Shown piece by piece: positions 1 to 9,348 of a DNA stretch of 64,000 nucleotides (positions are counted from its first letter, which is position 1; each line of letters starts with the position of its first letter). Source of the DNA: Thaumasiovibrio subtropicus (GTDB lineage Bacteria > Pseudomonadota > Gammaproteobacteria > Enterobacterales > Vibrionaceae). Position numbers and translations under genes: made by a program. Location: assembly GCF_019703835.1 (NCBI RefSeq), contig NZ_AP023054.1:2913580-2977579 (forward strand), in the 5' to 3' direction. The notes under the pieces were generated by a model. The model was not told the origin of the DNA, did not search any database, and was given only the letters and a program-made list of their open reading frames with translations.

Positions 1-2541
1 CAGCAGAAAGACGCTTTTTGTACTGGTGGACACGTTACCGAGCTGGTACTAGAACGCAGCCAGTTTATGGACAAGATGCTGCTATCGCTTTGGCAACATT
101 ACGGGTTCGATAACCATCCTGATCTCGCGTTAATCGCGGTCGGCGGCTATGGCCGCGCAGAGCTACACCCGCTCTCAGATATCGATATTCTATTTCTGAG
201 CCAAACGCCCCTTGACGATGCGATCTCCAAGCAGTTAAGTGAGTTCGTGACGCTGTTGTGGGATTTACGCTTAGATGTTGGTCACAGTGTTCGCACGCTG
301 GCTGAGTGTAAGAAGATCGCTGATGAAGACCTTACCGTGGCAACAAATTTGCTAGAGTCGCGCCTACTCTGCGGCCATAACGACACCTATGAACAACTCG
401 TCGATCACTTTGAAAGCAACACGTTTTGGCCAAGTGCCGATTTCTACGCCGCCAAAGTGAATGAGCAACTGACTCGTCATGCGCGCTATAACGATACCGC
501 CTATAACCTTGAGCCCGATATCAAATCGACACCGGGTGGACTACGTGATATTCACACCTTAAGTTGGATCGCAAGACGTCACTTTGGCGCTACCAGCCTG
601 CGTGAGATGAGCAAGTACGGTTTTTTAACCGATGCCGAATTTCGAGAGCTCGCCGAGTGCCAAGACTTTTTATGGCGAGTCCGTTTTGCGTTGCACTTAG
701 AGCTGCGTCGCTATGACAATCGACTCACTTTTGGACATCAATCTTCTGTCGCCGAGCTATTGCAATACCAAGGCGAGGGGAACCAAGGTGTTGAGCGCAT
801 GATGAAGGACTTCTATCGCACCTTGCAGCGTGTGGTAGAGCTCAACAAGATGCTCTTACAGCTGTTTCAGCAAGCGATCCTCGAAGATAAACAGCCCAAG
901 ACTTCACAGATCCTCGATGACGACTTTGAAATCAAAGGCAACGTGATTGAAGCGCGTAAACCGGCGCTCTTTCAAGCGCGTCCCGATACTATCTTAGATA
1001 TGTTTCTGCACATCGCCAGCCATTCAGAAGTCGATGGCATCGCCGCGCCAACATTGCGGCAACTGCGCACCGCTCGCCGTCGCCTAAATCGTTTTTTGAT
1101 CGACATCCCCGAAGCAAGAGACAAGTTTATGGCACTGGTGCGCCACCCAAATGCACTGCTTCGCGCTTTCCCCCTGATGCATCGTCATGGCGTACTCGCG
1201 GCTTACTTACCACAATGGAGCCAGATTGTTGGCCAAATGCAGTTTGATCTCTTCCATGTCTACACCGTGGATGAGCACACCATGCGTTTACTGAAGAATT
1301 TACAGAAATTTTCATTAGAAGAGTCTCGCGAACGTCACCCGGTTTGTTGTGAAGTCTATCCACGCCTGATCAAAAAAGACCTCTTGATATTGGCTGGTAT
1401 CTTCCACGATATCGGCAAAGGTAGAGGCGGCGATCACAGTGAAATAGGCGAAGAAGAGTCCTATCATTTCTGCATTCAACATGGACTCACACGACCAGAA
1501 GCAAAACTCGTCGCCTGGCTTGTTCGCCATCACCTTTTAATGTCGGTCACCGCCCAACGTCGCGACATCTACGACCAAGAAGTCATCGCTGGTTTTGCGG
1601 AAGAAGTTGGCGATGAAGAGCACTTAGACTATCTGATATGCCTAACCGTTGCTGACATCTGTGCGACCAACAAAGAGCTATGGAACAGTTGGAAACGGAC
1701 CTTGATCGCCGAGCTCTACTACAGCACCCAGAAGACGCTACGCCGCGGTTTAGAGAATCCGCCGGATGTCCGTGATCGCATCAAGCACAATCAACAACTG
1801 GCGTCCGCCCTGCTGAGAAAACAAGATATCGCTCCCCGCGATATTGAAACCTTATGGCAGCGCTTTAACAGTGATTACTTTTTGCGTCATACCCACAAAC
1901 AGATTGCATGGCACAGCCAGCACTTAATTGAGCATGATGATCTGAATAAACCGCTCGTTTTAGTCAGTCGCAAAGCCACTCGCGGCGGTACCGAAGTCTT
2001 TATCCATACTCGGGATAAACAGAGCCTATTTGCCAATGTGGCGGCTGAACTAGATAAGAAAAACTTGAGTATTCATGACGCGCAAATCATGACCAGTAAA
2101 GATGGCTTTATTATGGATACCTTTATGGTACTCGACCCGAATGGTAAAGCCATTCCCGCTAACCGCCATGATCGTATCGTTGAAGCCTTAACGAAGACCA
2201 TTACCACCGGTAGCTCAACACCCAAGCGCCACCGCCCATCACGAAAGCTACAACATTTCGATGTGGAAACCGTCGTCACCTTTCTTCCAGTAAAACGTAC
2301 TCAGCGCAAGACGCTAATGGAACTCGTTGCATTGGATATGCCGGGACTATTGGCTGTGATAGGTAAAGTCTTCGAACAGCTCAACTTAAATCTACATGCA
2401 GCAAAAATTACGACAATTGGCGAGCGCGCGGAGGACTTCTTTACTTTAACCACCAGCGATGGTGATACCCTTAACGATAGTGAACAAGAAGAGCTCGCCA
2501 ATTTGCTACGCAAGGAGATTGAAGCACTCGGCGAGCAATAA
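1..2541 (+). CDS. glnD: GlnD, bifunctional uridylyltransferase/uridylyl-removing enzyme (5' end cut by window)
   Basis: GlnD senses glutamine and adds or removes UMP on the PII proteins GlnB/GlnK, which sets glutamine synthetase activity and NtrBC signalling. The reading frame is open from base 1 with no start, so roughly the first 30 or more residues lie outside the window; the first in-window ATG is at 67. Visible parts, in order: the nucleotidyltransferase motif GGYGRAELHPLSDID (about bases 140-185), an HD phosphohydrolase motif FHDIGKGRGGDHS (about 1402-1440), and two C-terminal ACT domains (about 1990-2150 and 2310-2450) that bind glutamine. All catalytic motifs appear intact. The next gene on the same strand starts 188 bases downstream. 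Confidence 0.97.
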   Translation, partial: QQKDAFCTGGHVTELVLERSQFMDKMLLSLWQHYGFDNHPDLALIAVGGYGRAELHPLSDIDILFLSQTPLDDAISKQLSEFVTLLWDLRLDVGHSVRTLAECKKIADEDLTVATNLLESRLLCGHNDTYEQLVDHFESNTFWPSADFYAAKVNEQLTRHARYNDTAYNLEPDIKSTPGGLRDIHTLSWIARRHFGATSLREMSKYGFLTDAEFRELAECQDFLWRVRFALHLELRRYDNRLTFGHQSSVAELLQYQGEGNQGVERMMKDFYRTLQRVVELNKMLLQLFQQAILEDKQPKTSQILDDDFEIKGNVIEARKPALFQARPDTILDMFLHIASHSEVDGIAAPTLRQLRTARRRLNRFLIDIPEARDKFMALVRHPNALLRAFPLMHRHGVLAAYLPQWSQIVGQMQFDLFHVYTVDEHTMRLLKNLQKFSLEESRERHPVCCEVYPRLIKKDLLILAGIFHDIGKGRGGDHSEIGEEESYHFCIQHGLTRPEAKLVAWLVRHHLLMSVTAQRRDIYDQEVIAGFAEEVGDEEHLDYLICLTVADICATNKELWNSWKRTLIAELYYSTQKTLRRGLENPPDVRDRIKHNQQLASALLRKQDIAPRDIETLWQRFNSDYFLRHTHKQIAWHSQHLIEHDDLNKPLVLVSRKATRGGTEVFIHTRDKQSLFANVAAELDKKNLSIHDAQIMTSKDGFIMDTFMVLDPNGKAIPANRHDRIVEALTKTITTGSSTPKRHRPSRKLQHFDVETVVTFLPVKRTQRKTLMELVALDMPGLLAVIGKVFEQLNLNLHAAKITTIGERAEDFFTLTTSDGDTLNDSEQEELANLLRKEIEALGEQ

Positions 2542-2729
2542 CCCTGCTTTATACAAAGAGACAATAGGGTGTGTCATGTACACGCCCTATCGCTTTAATG
2601 CTGCCTCGATGACAACAAAGCTCCCACGCAGGCCTGACGATCCTCTGCTAATTTTAGACAAGACCCTTCGCGTTAGTACAACACCGCTTACCCCAATTGT
2701 AAGAGATCATTTGAGAAAGGAGATCTTGT

Positions 2730-3107
2730 ATGTACCCTCAACTCAAGGCCATCGGCATTGAAACGCCAGAGCAGATCGAGCGTTATAGTCTGCGCCAAGA
2801 AGCCCAATCCGACATTCTAAAAATATACTTCCATCGCCAGAAAGGGGAACTGTTTGCGAAAAGTGTCAAATTCAAGTTTCCTCGGCAACAAAAATCAGTG
2901 TTGATTAGCGGTGGAAGTCAGCAATACCGCAATATCACTGAGATTAATCGCACCCTCACTAAAATCATTGATGAACTTGATCAAATCACCAATACCTCCC
3001 ACCAAGAGCAAGATGTGAAGAAGAAGATTCTCAGTGATCTTCGCCACCTCGAAAAAGTCGTCGCCTCAAAAATAGCTGAAATCGAAGCCGACCTCGAAAA
3101 GCTATAG
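2730..3107 (+). CDS. DUF3461 family protein
   Basis: A 125-residue cytoplasmic protein with no signal peptide or membrane segment. The C-terminal third is charged and predicted coiled coil (Glu/Lys/Leu rich). The sequence matches what I recall as DUF3461, a small family in Vibrionaceae and relatives with no known function. The start is well supported by an AAAGGAG ribosome site seven bases before ATG. A longer overlapping frame on the same strand (2459-2761) is a shadow. Transcription probably ends at the hairpin at 3124-3156. A role linked to glnD is possible from position only. Confidence 0.8.
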   Translation: MYPQLKAIGIETPEQIERYSLRQEAQSDILKIYFHRQKGELFAKSVKFKFPRQQKSVLISGGSQQYRNITEINRTLTKIIDELDQITNTSHQEQDVKKKILSDLRHLEKVVASKIAEIEADLEKL

Positions 3108-3123
3108 CATTCCAATCACATGA

Positions 3124-3156
3124 AAAGCATTTGGCCACCCATAGGCCAAATGCTTT
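3124..3156. terminator. Perfect 13-bp hairpin after the DUF3461 gene
   Basis: The arms AAAGCATTTGGCC and GGCCAAATGCTTT pair perfectly around a 7-base loop. The T-run on the plus strand is short, so termination may be incomplete. The core resembles the next hairpin at 3265-3303. Confidence 0.6.
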
Positions 3157-3264
3157 CCGAGCTGTACATCATTTAAAGCAATAAAACAAAATCTCATAAA
3201 AATCAAATAATTAATAAAGTTCACTCAGCTTAAGAAGCCATTGAGTTACTGGTACCCAATAACA

Positions 3265-3303
3265 AAAAACGCATTTGGATCATCACAGCCCAAATGCGTT
3301 TTT
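3265..3303. terminator. Bidirectional rho-independent terminator, 14-bp stem
   Basis: The arms AAAAACGCATTTGG and CCAAATGCGTTTTT pair perfectly around an 11-base loop, giving T-runs in both directions. It sits just past the yqcA stop on the minus strand and would end the yqcC-truC-yqcA operon. Confidence 0.8.
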
Positions 3304-3324
3304 AACTGGACGCAGTCTCGCGTT

Positions 3325-3789
3325 CTAACTGATTACGGCCAACTTCTCAACCACGCTTTTTAACCAGGGCAAACCCGCCTCTTCGGGTTCAAATGTCTCA
3401 CAAGCATCCACATCCAAACGATCATGTAAAGGCGTCGCTGTCAGCTCTAACATTAACGTATCAAACAGACGGCCACCGCCACAAAAGCGATGATCACCAT
3501 AACTGGAGTCGCCTAACGCAGCGACGGCATAATGCATATTTGTGAGCAGAGGAAAACGGGAACGCAATTCTTCATACAATGGCACTAAACCATCAGGCAA
3601 CTCACCTTGTCCCGTGGTCGATGTGACAATCATGGCAATATCATTTTGATAAGCCACAAAGTCATCGAACTGTGGATTATCAAACACTTCCGCTTGATGC
3701 CCTTCTTGCTGAAGCGCTGAAGCAAAAGCTTCCGCCAATCCCTGCGCGGTGCCATACATAGTACCGACGAAAATACCTACTTTTGCCAT
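3325..3789 (-). CDS. yqcA: YqcA-type flavodoxin
   Basis: A 154-residue short-chain flavodoxin expected to bind FMN and act as a cytoplasmic electron carrier. The FMN phosphate loop is near the N-terminus (GTMYGTAQGLAEA), followed by the conserved TSTTGQGELPDG and LGDSSYGDHRFCGGG loops. The start at 3789 (MAKVG) is chosen because GGAG lies six bases upstream; a longer frame to 3846 lacks a comparable site. It is the last gene of a three-gene minus-strand operon with yqcC and truC, the same order as in E. coli, which suggests an electron-transfer role linked to RNA modification, although the partner is not established. Confidence 0.9.
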   Translation of the reverse strand: MAKVGIFVGTMYGTAQGLAEAFASALQQEGHQAEVFDNPQFDDFVAYQNDIAMIVTSTTGQGELPDGLVPLYEELRSRFPLLTNMHYAVAALGDSSYGDHRFCGGGRLFDTLMLELTATPLHDRLDVDACETFEPEEAGLPWLKSVVEKLAVIS

Positions 3790-3878
3790 CTCAATCTCCA
3801 TGATAAACGCTTTCTTATAGCGTGGCTCAAACCACAGATAATGCAAGTAAGCACATGAAATATTGATATTTTCGTCGA

Positions 3879-4655
3879 CTAATTATCCTTACTTTCTAAC
3901 AGGGATACTGACCAATCAAAAGCATTGAGGACACGCAGCCAGCTCGCGTCGACGGGCGCATAGATATCCACTTTTTGCTCAGTGTAGGGATGAGTGAACA
4001 CTAATCGAGATGCATGTAGCATCAAGCGATGGCAATCATAATGCTGACGAAAAACACGATTGTGACGGCCATCGCCATGATTCACATCACCAATAATATG
4101 GTGACTAAGATGATGCATATGGCGGCGCAGCTGATGCTTTCGTCCTGTTTCGGGTAACATGCGCACCAAGCAATACCGACTCGTCTCGTAGCGGCCTGTC
4201 GCGATAGGCACTTCAACCCTTGCTAAAGGTGCATACACTGTCACGGCGTCCTGAGGGGCCTTGTCTTGCTGCGTTTGCTTGTCGGCTATCTTGTCCAATT
4301 CTTCTTTTAACGGATAATCCAACCGATCACCTTGGGTGATCCAACCGCGCACCACCGCATGGTAAGTTTTCGTTAAACGGTGCTCAGCGAACACTGGCAT
4401 CATCTTGTTGGCGGCTTCACTGGACAAACCAAACAACAGCACACCCGATGTCGGTCTATCTAAGCGGTGTAAAGGAAAGACATGCTGCCCAATCTGATCA
4501 CGCAATGTTTGCATAACGAACTGCGTCTCGTGACGATCGAGCCAAGAGCGATGCACGAGCATCCCAGCGGGCTTATTCACCGCAACATAGTGTTCATCTT
4601 GATAAAGAATATCGAGAGTTATCGGTGCTGGTGAGACTTTCTGCTCTTCACACAT
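3879..4655 (-). CDS. truC: TruC, tRNA pseudouridine(65) synthase
   Basis: Pseudouridine synthase of the RluA/TruC family that isomerises U65 in certain tRNAs. The 258-residue protein shows the catalytic motif HRLDRPTSGVLL with its aspartate (about residues 63-75), and the upstream VNKPAGMLVHRS stretch typical of this family. Its start codon lies one base after the stop of yqcC, so translation is probably coupled. The gap to yqcA is about 90 bases. Length and operon order match the E. coli yqcC-truC-yqcA unit. Confidence 0.94.
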   Translation of the reverse strand: MCEEQKVSPAPITLDILYQDEHYVAVNKPAGMLVHRSWLDRHETQFVMQTLRDQIGQHVFPLHRLDRPTSGVLLFGLSSEAANKMMPVFAEHRLTKTYHAVVRGWITQGDRLDYPLKEELDKIADKQTQQDKAPQDAVTVYAPLARVEVPIATGRYETSRYCLVRMLPETGRKHQLRRHMHHLSHHIIGDVNHGDGRHNRVFRQHYDCHRLMLHASRLVFTHPYTEQKVDIYAPVDASWLRVLNAFDWSVSLLESKDN

Positions 4656-4656
4656 G

Positions 4657-4977
4657 TCACTGTTCTCCCATCAAACGATCAAGATCTTGGGTAATCTCGA
4701 GGAGTGCCGCAGCATAAGGCTGGCCCTTCGTGACTTCTTCAAAGTAAGGCGAGATTTCAAAACCATGCGGTAAGGGATGCGCTTGTTCAAGCACCGCGGT
4801 CATACGGGGGATGAAGACCCACTGCAACCACTCTTCACCGGATAACATGTCGGCAGAAAACGGCATGACACTCTCTAAACGCGAAGGCTCGGGAGGCGCT
4901 ATTTGCCATACTTCATTATCAACTAATACGCGCTTTAACTCAGCCAGCAATTGCTGACATCTTTGATGTTTTGTCAT
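4657..4977 (-). CDS. yqcC: YqcC family protein
   Basis: A 106-residue cytoplasmic protein of the YqcC (DUF446) family with no known biochemical role. It opens the operon with truC and yqcA. I take the start at 4977 (MTKHQ), with a GAGG-type ribosome site about six bases upstream; a frame extension to 5079 adds 34 residues that run into repeated DNA and do not look like the family. The motif GEEWLQWVFIPRM is characteristic. Genomic association suggests a helper role for TruC, which is an inference. Confidence 0.9.
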   Translation of the reverse strand: MTKHQRCQQLLAELKRVLVDNEVWQIAPPEPSRLESVMPFSADMLSGEEWLQWVFIPRMTAVLEQAHPLPHGFEISPYFEEVTKGQPYAAALLEITQDLDRLMGEQ

Positions 4978-5070
4978 TTCCGCCTCACTTGCGCCATCCC
5001 AAGGAGAAACGCCGCCGATTCTTGATTGGGCGGCAAGGATAACACTGCGCGAGGAGATGGCAACTGTCTG

Positions 5071-5187
5071 TATACTCAAACCACCTCACGCAGCTTGGTC
5101 AGCGAGAATGTTTAGGTGTGTCAACAAGACACTGTTTTGAAGTTCGAGTGGGCTATATCAAAAAACAGTCTAAACAGCGGAGAGCCT
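5071..5187 (+). repeat. Dispersed 265-bp repeat family, copy A (truncated left part)
   Basis: It begins TATACTCAAACCACCTCA and follows copy B (7840-8104) for about 117 bases, then loses similarity. It lies just upstream of yqcC and forms the left edge of an AT-rich three-gene cassette. It has the same orientation as copy B. Confidence 0.8.
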
Positions 5188-5363
5188 TTACTTTGAAGAT
5201 GACGTGGACTCAATCAAAAGGCAGGTATTCACATAACGCGATACCCAAAAAAGAATAACTCGCAAAGAAATGAACAACGTACTCCCACGAATGCTATTCT
5301 CTCTTGAAATAAAAACGAATGACAAAAGTGTCAACTATCCAAAACGACTATCTATTGGCGCAA

Positions 5364-5753
5364 CTAGTCGACACACCTCATCGGTTCATTTGGTAAATTT
5401 AACAAAAGCAGATTCGCTATTCTCTTACTCGTTCTGACCATCTCCGTTCTATGTTCACAAGGAAGTTTTGATATTGTCATCAATAAATCAATCACCTCCT
5501 TATTTTCTTTTATATCAGTATAGTCTACATCCGGTACGCTCTGCTCTAAAAACCACACGATTGGAAAGTCTGTTGCTTTAGCGATTTTTTCAAGGACATC
5601 AACACGTGGAATCGTTCTACCAGCTTCTAAATCTAAATAAGTCTGTCTAGCGACACTTAATTCTGTTGCCATATCCTGCTGAGTCTTTGAAGCCAGCACT
5701 CTGGCTGCCCTTATCTTTGCCGGTAAATCCTGCTTATCAATACCCATTTTCAT
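5364..5753 (-). CDS. XRE-family helix-turn-helix regulator
   Basis: A 129-residue DNA-binding protein. An N-terminal Cro/CI-type HTH covers about residues 13-65, with the recognisable pattern TQQDMATELSVARQTYLDLE and IPRVDVLEKIAKA. The C-terminal half (about 80-125) is helical, of unknown function, and could mediate dimerisation. It is divergent from the alpha/beta hydrolase gene at 5876, with about 120 bases between them that probably hold both promoters, so autoregulation and control of the hydrolase are plausible. The start could be 5753 or 5747; AAGGTG precedes the first. Codon and base use are more AT-rich than the neighbouring core genes. Confidence 0.8.
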   Translation of the reverse strand: MKMGIDKQDLPAKIRAARVLASKTQQDMATELSVARQTYLDLEAGRTIPRVDVLEKIAKATDFPIVWFLEQSVPDVDYTDIKENKEVIDLLMTISKLPCEHRTEMVRTSKRIANLLLLNLPNEPMRCVD

Positions 5754-5875
5754 ACATTCACCTTGCCTATAAAAAATATTTTTTCGTCTTAACGATGATT
5801 ATTTCACTTTGCGATGAGTAATAAACCATACCTAGAGTCGTTATATTGCTATTTCCATCAACAAGAGGAAATGAA

Positions 5876-6709
5876 ATGAAGCAAGTAATCCTTAATAATA
5901 AAATGTATCGTTACACTGTTATGGAAAATACAAGTACAAAACAGGTTGCAATTTTTCTTCTCGGCGCATTACAAGACATTGAGTCCGTCTCTAAATATAC
6001 AGAGCAATTCTCCAAAATACTCACTTGCATAACAGTGGAGATTCCAGGCACTGGATACGCAGAACCCCTTGACCCTACCGTAAGTATTCACGATCAAGGC
6101 TGTATTCTTCTCGACTTTATCAATTATATGGACATAAGCTCAGCCCATATTATCGGATTCTCATACGCGACAGCCATTGCTGTAGAGCTTTGCCATATCT
6201 GGCCCGGGGTAAAATCACTCAGCATATGCGGAGGTGTGCCAGGCATACCACAGTCAGGAGTTGCTGCGACTAAAAATATGATTGCAGCATCTATGCTCGG
6301 AAAGTCAGCGTTCGCAAAATCGTTTATAGAGTCTTTAACCGTAAACAGAGACGATATTCCAAGACAACGTGTCATTAAAAAAGCAATGGAAAAGAACATT
6401 TCTCAACTCGAAGAAGATCGGATACAGATGTTTTTTAACAACTCCGTGAGATTACTCGTCCATAAGCCTATCAATTTAGATAAAATTGCCATTCCTGCTG
6501 TCATTTGTGCTGCTGAACATGACCCCTATGTCACAACAAAAATAGCAAAAGAGTTTGCCCAACAACTCCCCAACAGCCACTACTATGAAATTCCAAAGTC
6601 AGATCACCTTGCTCATTTGGAGCAACCAGAAAAAGTAACAAAAGCGCTCATTTTACTTGCTTCATCAGCCGTTAGCATCGAGAGAACTCTCAACGAGCTC
6701 ACTGTTTAA
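5876..6709 (+). CDS. Alpha/beta hydrolase fold protein, substrate unknown
   Basis: A 277-residue putative serine hydrolase without a signal peptide. The nucleophile elbow reads GFSYA, so the usual last glycine of GxSxG is alanine; the acid is probably the Asp of EHDPYV and the base the His of KSDHLAH near the C-terminus, giving a complete Ser-Asp-His set. The start at 5876 has AGAGGAAA upstream; a longer frame to 5846 has none. It sits between divergent and convergent HTH genes in an AT-rich segment bounded by repeats. It could be an esterase, thioesterase or lactone-cleaving enzyme; nothing in the sequence decides this. Confidence 0.75.
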   Translation: MKQVILNNKMYRYTVMENTSTKQVAIFLLGALQDIESVSKYTEQFSKILTCITVEIPGTGYAEPLDPTVSIHDQGCILLDFINYMDISSAHIIGFSYATAIAVELCHIWPGVKSLSICGGVPGIPQSGVAATKNMIAASMLGKSAFAKSFIESLTVNRDDIPRQRVIKKAMEKNISQLEEDRIQMFFNNSVRLLVHKPINLDKIAIPAVICAAEHDPYVTTKIAKEFAQQLPNSHYYEIPKSDHLAHLEQPEKVTKALILLASSAVSIERTLNELTV

Positions 6710-6794
6710 TTTACACTTTGACATAAATCGGTCAACGTAAAATTCTACGAGTTTTATGTTGACCTTTTTCAGTAAGAGATGATGCGTCACATTT

Positions 6795-7670
6795 TTATCT
6801 GTACAATTGAGAAATGAGACACAGTATTTGAGAGAAGGTCTCTTTTTTCTTTAACTCCAGTCGATTTAATATGTCAACTATCAATACATCACGTCGATTT
6901 TGAGCAATTCTCAGTAAATGAAACTGTGGATAAACTCGCATTTCACTTGTGAAGCTAGCATGAGAATTTAATTTAAACCCCAGCTTACCTCTAAATCCAA
7001 CTGAGACTGAAACTGGCATTGTCTTGCGTTCATTTTCAAGCATTTTGTATTGATAAACTGACAAACCAAGTACACGAGACATCATATCAACACTGATCTC
7101 ATGGTTATGCCTAAACTGACGCATGTTAATTGCTAGAGAACGGTAATAGTCCTCAGCAAAACACTCCAGGTCGATTTTACGAGGAGGAAGGATTTCATCA
7201 TAAGACATATTTATCGTCGTCGCATTCAACTCATCTCGAAGAGCAATAAACGCTTGTCTATCTTGTTCATCCAGCAAAGTAAGAATAATCTCAAGCACAG
7301 CATTGAATGCTTGCTCAGGTAACTTACCAATACGGATTAACCCCTCTATCGACTGTTCATCCATGCCTCTATAGTACTCTCGCAACTTCATGCCATGATA
7401 AAGAGCTGTCATAGGCACCATCATTGCCCAAGAATATGCAGCAACAACATGTAACGGACGAGTACTTTCATATGAGGGTTGCAAGTATTTTTGTAACGTC
7501 TCGGAACGGATACCAGAAAATCGCATTTTCAAATCTGCAAAAGAAATCTGATTCACTCTTCGCACATAAGACATAGAGATAGCAATTTGCGTTTCGATAT
7601 CTTTAAACGACTCGTTTAGATTTTCAATCTCTTGCTCAGTTGGCAGTGAGGACAACTTAGTGTTCTGCAT
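6795..7670 (-). CDS. Large HTH-containing protein, unrecognised family
   Basis: A 291-residue protein that I do not recognise. The central part (about residues 190-245) resembles a Cro/CI-type HTH: FRHNHEISVDMMSRVLGLS followed by QYKMLENERKTMP. The N-terminal 130 residues hold another helical segment (FADLKMRFSG, LQKYLQPS) that could be a second DNA-binding or ligand-sensing part. There is no signal peptide. The start at 7670 has AGGAAG nine bases upstream; the frame continues to 7763 without a better site. It converges on the hydrolase gene. A regulatory role for the hydrolase cassette is inferred from position. Confidence 0.65.
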   Translation of the reverse strand: MQNTKLSSLPTEQEIENLNESFKDIETQIAISMSYVRRVNQISFADLKMRFSGIRSETLQKYLQPSYESTRPLHVVAAYSWAMMVPMTALYHGMKLREYYRGMDEQSIEGLIRIGKLPEQAFNAVLEIILTLLDEQDRQAFIALRDELNATTINMSYDEILPPRKIDLECFAEDYYRSLAINMRQFRHNHEISVDMMSRVLGLSVYQYKMLENERKTMPVSVSVGFRGKLGFKLNSHASFTSEMRVYPQFHLLRIAQNRRDVLIVDILNRLELKKKETFSQILCLISQLYR

Positions 7671-7839
7671 GAATACAACTTCCTTTTTATCGCCCAAGTA
7701 GCACCTGCATTTTATAATTTCATTTCTCACATAAGCAATTAATATAAAAAATGACCATAACAAGCTGCTATAATATTACTGGGAAATATTAAACACGTAT
7801 TTCCTAGATAAAACTTTTTAGGCTTCCTTATCATTGGAT

Positions 7840-8104
7840 TATACTCAAACCACCTCAAGACGCTTGTTCAGCGAGAATTTCTAGGTTTGCCATCGAGGCA
7901 CTGCTTTGAAGGTCTAGTGGGCTAAATCAAAAAGCAGTAACAAAGGTGGCGAGCCTAGAAAACTCGCCCTTCGGGCAGCGACTAGCCCCCCGATTTCTGC
8001 GTTAAAGGTATTCGAAAGGGGAAAGCCATTCCTTCACACCTTTGCCTTGAACTCGACGCGCTAGTCTGCTTCTGAATCCTGCATCTTGAGGTGGCTTGAG
8101 TATA
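7840..8104 (+). repeat. Dispersed 265-bp MITE-like repeat, copy B (full length)
   Basis: It starts TATACTCAAACCACCTCAAG and ends CTTGAGGTGGCTTGAGTATA, so the two ends form an inverted repeat of about 24 bases. It matches the reverse complement of copy D (17634-17898) over its whole length with scattered differences; both are 265 bases. It contains no credible gene. The short minus-strand frame reading into it (8002-8184) is an artefact of the repeat. Confidence 0.9.
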
Positions 8105-8164
8105 TCTACGCCGTTGGGTAGGTTTTGCTGACAATACCTCAACGCTGTATCTATGATACTCGCA

Positions 8165-8208
8165 GAGAAACTCTCACCGAGCACGCATCTTGAAGTTACT
8201 TGAGGATA
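8165..8208 (-). repeat. Solo end of the 265-bp repeat next to copy B
   Basis: GCATCTTGAAGTTACTTGAG with the preceding CTCTCACCGAGCA matches the inverted outer end of the repeat family. It suggests a second, mostly deleted copy or a rearranged tandem insertion. Confidence 0.6.
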
Positions 8209-8250
8209 AAGAATGATATACTTTCGCGTTCATCAATGAGGAAGTGAATT

Positions 8251-9288
8251 ATGACCACCCTGCACCATTTGAGCCAACTGCTTGACCAAGCAGACTGCGA
8301 ATTTACCATCTACGATTTAGGCCGTCGTGTGACGCTGATTCCGAACGCTCTCTTTCGTGCAGTGGAAGAAAACCGTCAGCCCTACCCTTACCCATTGCGC
8401 CAACACGCTCAGATTGCCGTTGTGTTTCGCAAGCAACAAGAAGAAGCGCCCTTTTTATGGTTGCTTAAATTTCCTCTAGATGAACGCGGTTTACTGAAAG
8501 CTGCGCCTGTTGGCGACTTTATTCGTTATGTCGCTGAAGCGATGGGAAAACAGCTCACCGCACCACTCACGGAAGATGAACAGCAGGCCCTCGCAAGCAA
8601 CCCCTATCTGTTCAAACCTTCTGAAGATAAACTCGCCATACTGCACGCCAAGTTGCGTTGTGAGCTCGGCCAAGCACCAACCCACTTCTATGCTGCGGCC
8701 AGTGAGTACTTTACTGCAGAGAGTGATAAAACGCAGTGGCAACAGTTGGGCATTCAAGGCCTTGCTGATATTGCTACCCGCCTTAATCAAGATAACAACA
8801 CCACAAAAATACGCGCGGCGCTCGCTAAACTGCCTGATGCGCCACGTTACGCGCTATTGGGCTGCTTAGAGCATGTCGATCTGCCAGCATCCTTGGCGCA
8901 ACGGCTAGCGGATGATCTTAACCTCGCTTTGTCTTCTACCACAGCAGACAGTCAGCATATTGCCGCTTTAATACGTGCGCTTGCAGGCGCACCCAAAGCC
9001 ATGCTCCAACAACAATTGCAGCAGCTGTTACAGCATCCATTAGTCAATGTCGATGACGTATTGGTCGCGATTGCGGGCCGCTGTTGGCATGGCTTGGATG
9101 ATGACACCTTACTCGCTTACTTGCTTAAATTGGCAAAAAACGGCAATCAAGGGTTGTTCAACGCCTTATTTGCCGATCTTGTTGCTATTCCAGCTCTGCG
9201 TTGTCATATATTGCCGCTGTTACATCAACCACTCCCTGAGAAACTGCAACTGGCGTTACAAGAAATGCAGGCGGGTTTGCAACACTGA
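8251..9288 (+). CDS. DUF3549 family protein
   Basis: A 345-residue cytoplasmic protein matching what I recall as DUF3549, found in Vibrio and related genera, function unknown. The N-terminal part carries the conserved stretch PFLWLLKFPLDERGLL; the C-terminal half is leucine- and alanine-rich and helical, possibly HEAT-like. The start has GAGGAAG seven bases before ATG. It is followed at 60 bases by the DUF3301 gene on the same strand, probably in one transcript. Confidence 0.85.
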   Translation: MTTLHHLSQLLDQADCEFTIYDLGRRVTLIPNALFRAVEENRQPYPYPLRQHAQIAVVFRKQQEEAPFLWLLKFPLDERGLLKAAPVGDFIRYVAEAMGKQLTAPLTEDEQQALASNPYLFKPSEDKLAILHAKLRCELGQAPTHFYAAASEYFTAESDKTQWQQLGIQGLADIATRLNQDNNTTKIRAALAKLPDAPRYALLGCLEHVDLPASLAQRLADDLNLALSSTTADSQHIAALIRALAGAPKAMLQQQLQQLLQHPLVNVDDVLVAIAGRCWHGLDDDTLLAYLLKLAKNGNQGLFNALFADLVAIPALRCHILPLLHQPLPEKLQLALQEMQAGLQH

Positions 9289-9348
9289 TTAGCAGTACAG
9301 TATCTTGGTGACGTAGATTTAGCATATTGAGGAAGAGAAAAGAGTTTA

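Noticed and set aside
8002..8184. 60-residue minus-strand frame (ARRVQGKGVKEWLSPF)
   Set aside because: It lies almost wholly inside repeat copy B; similar peptides arise from every copy of the repeat.
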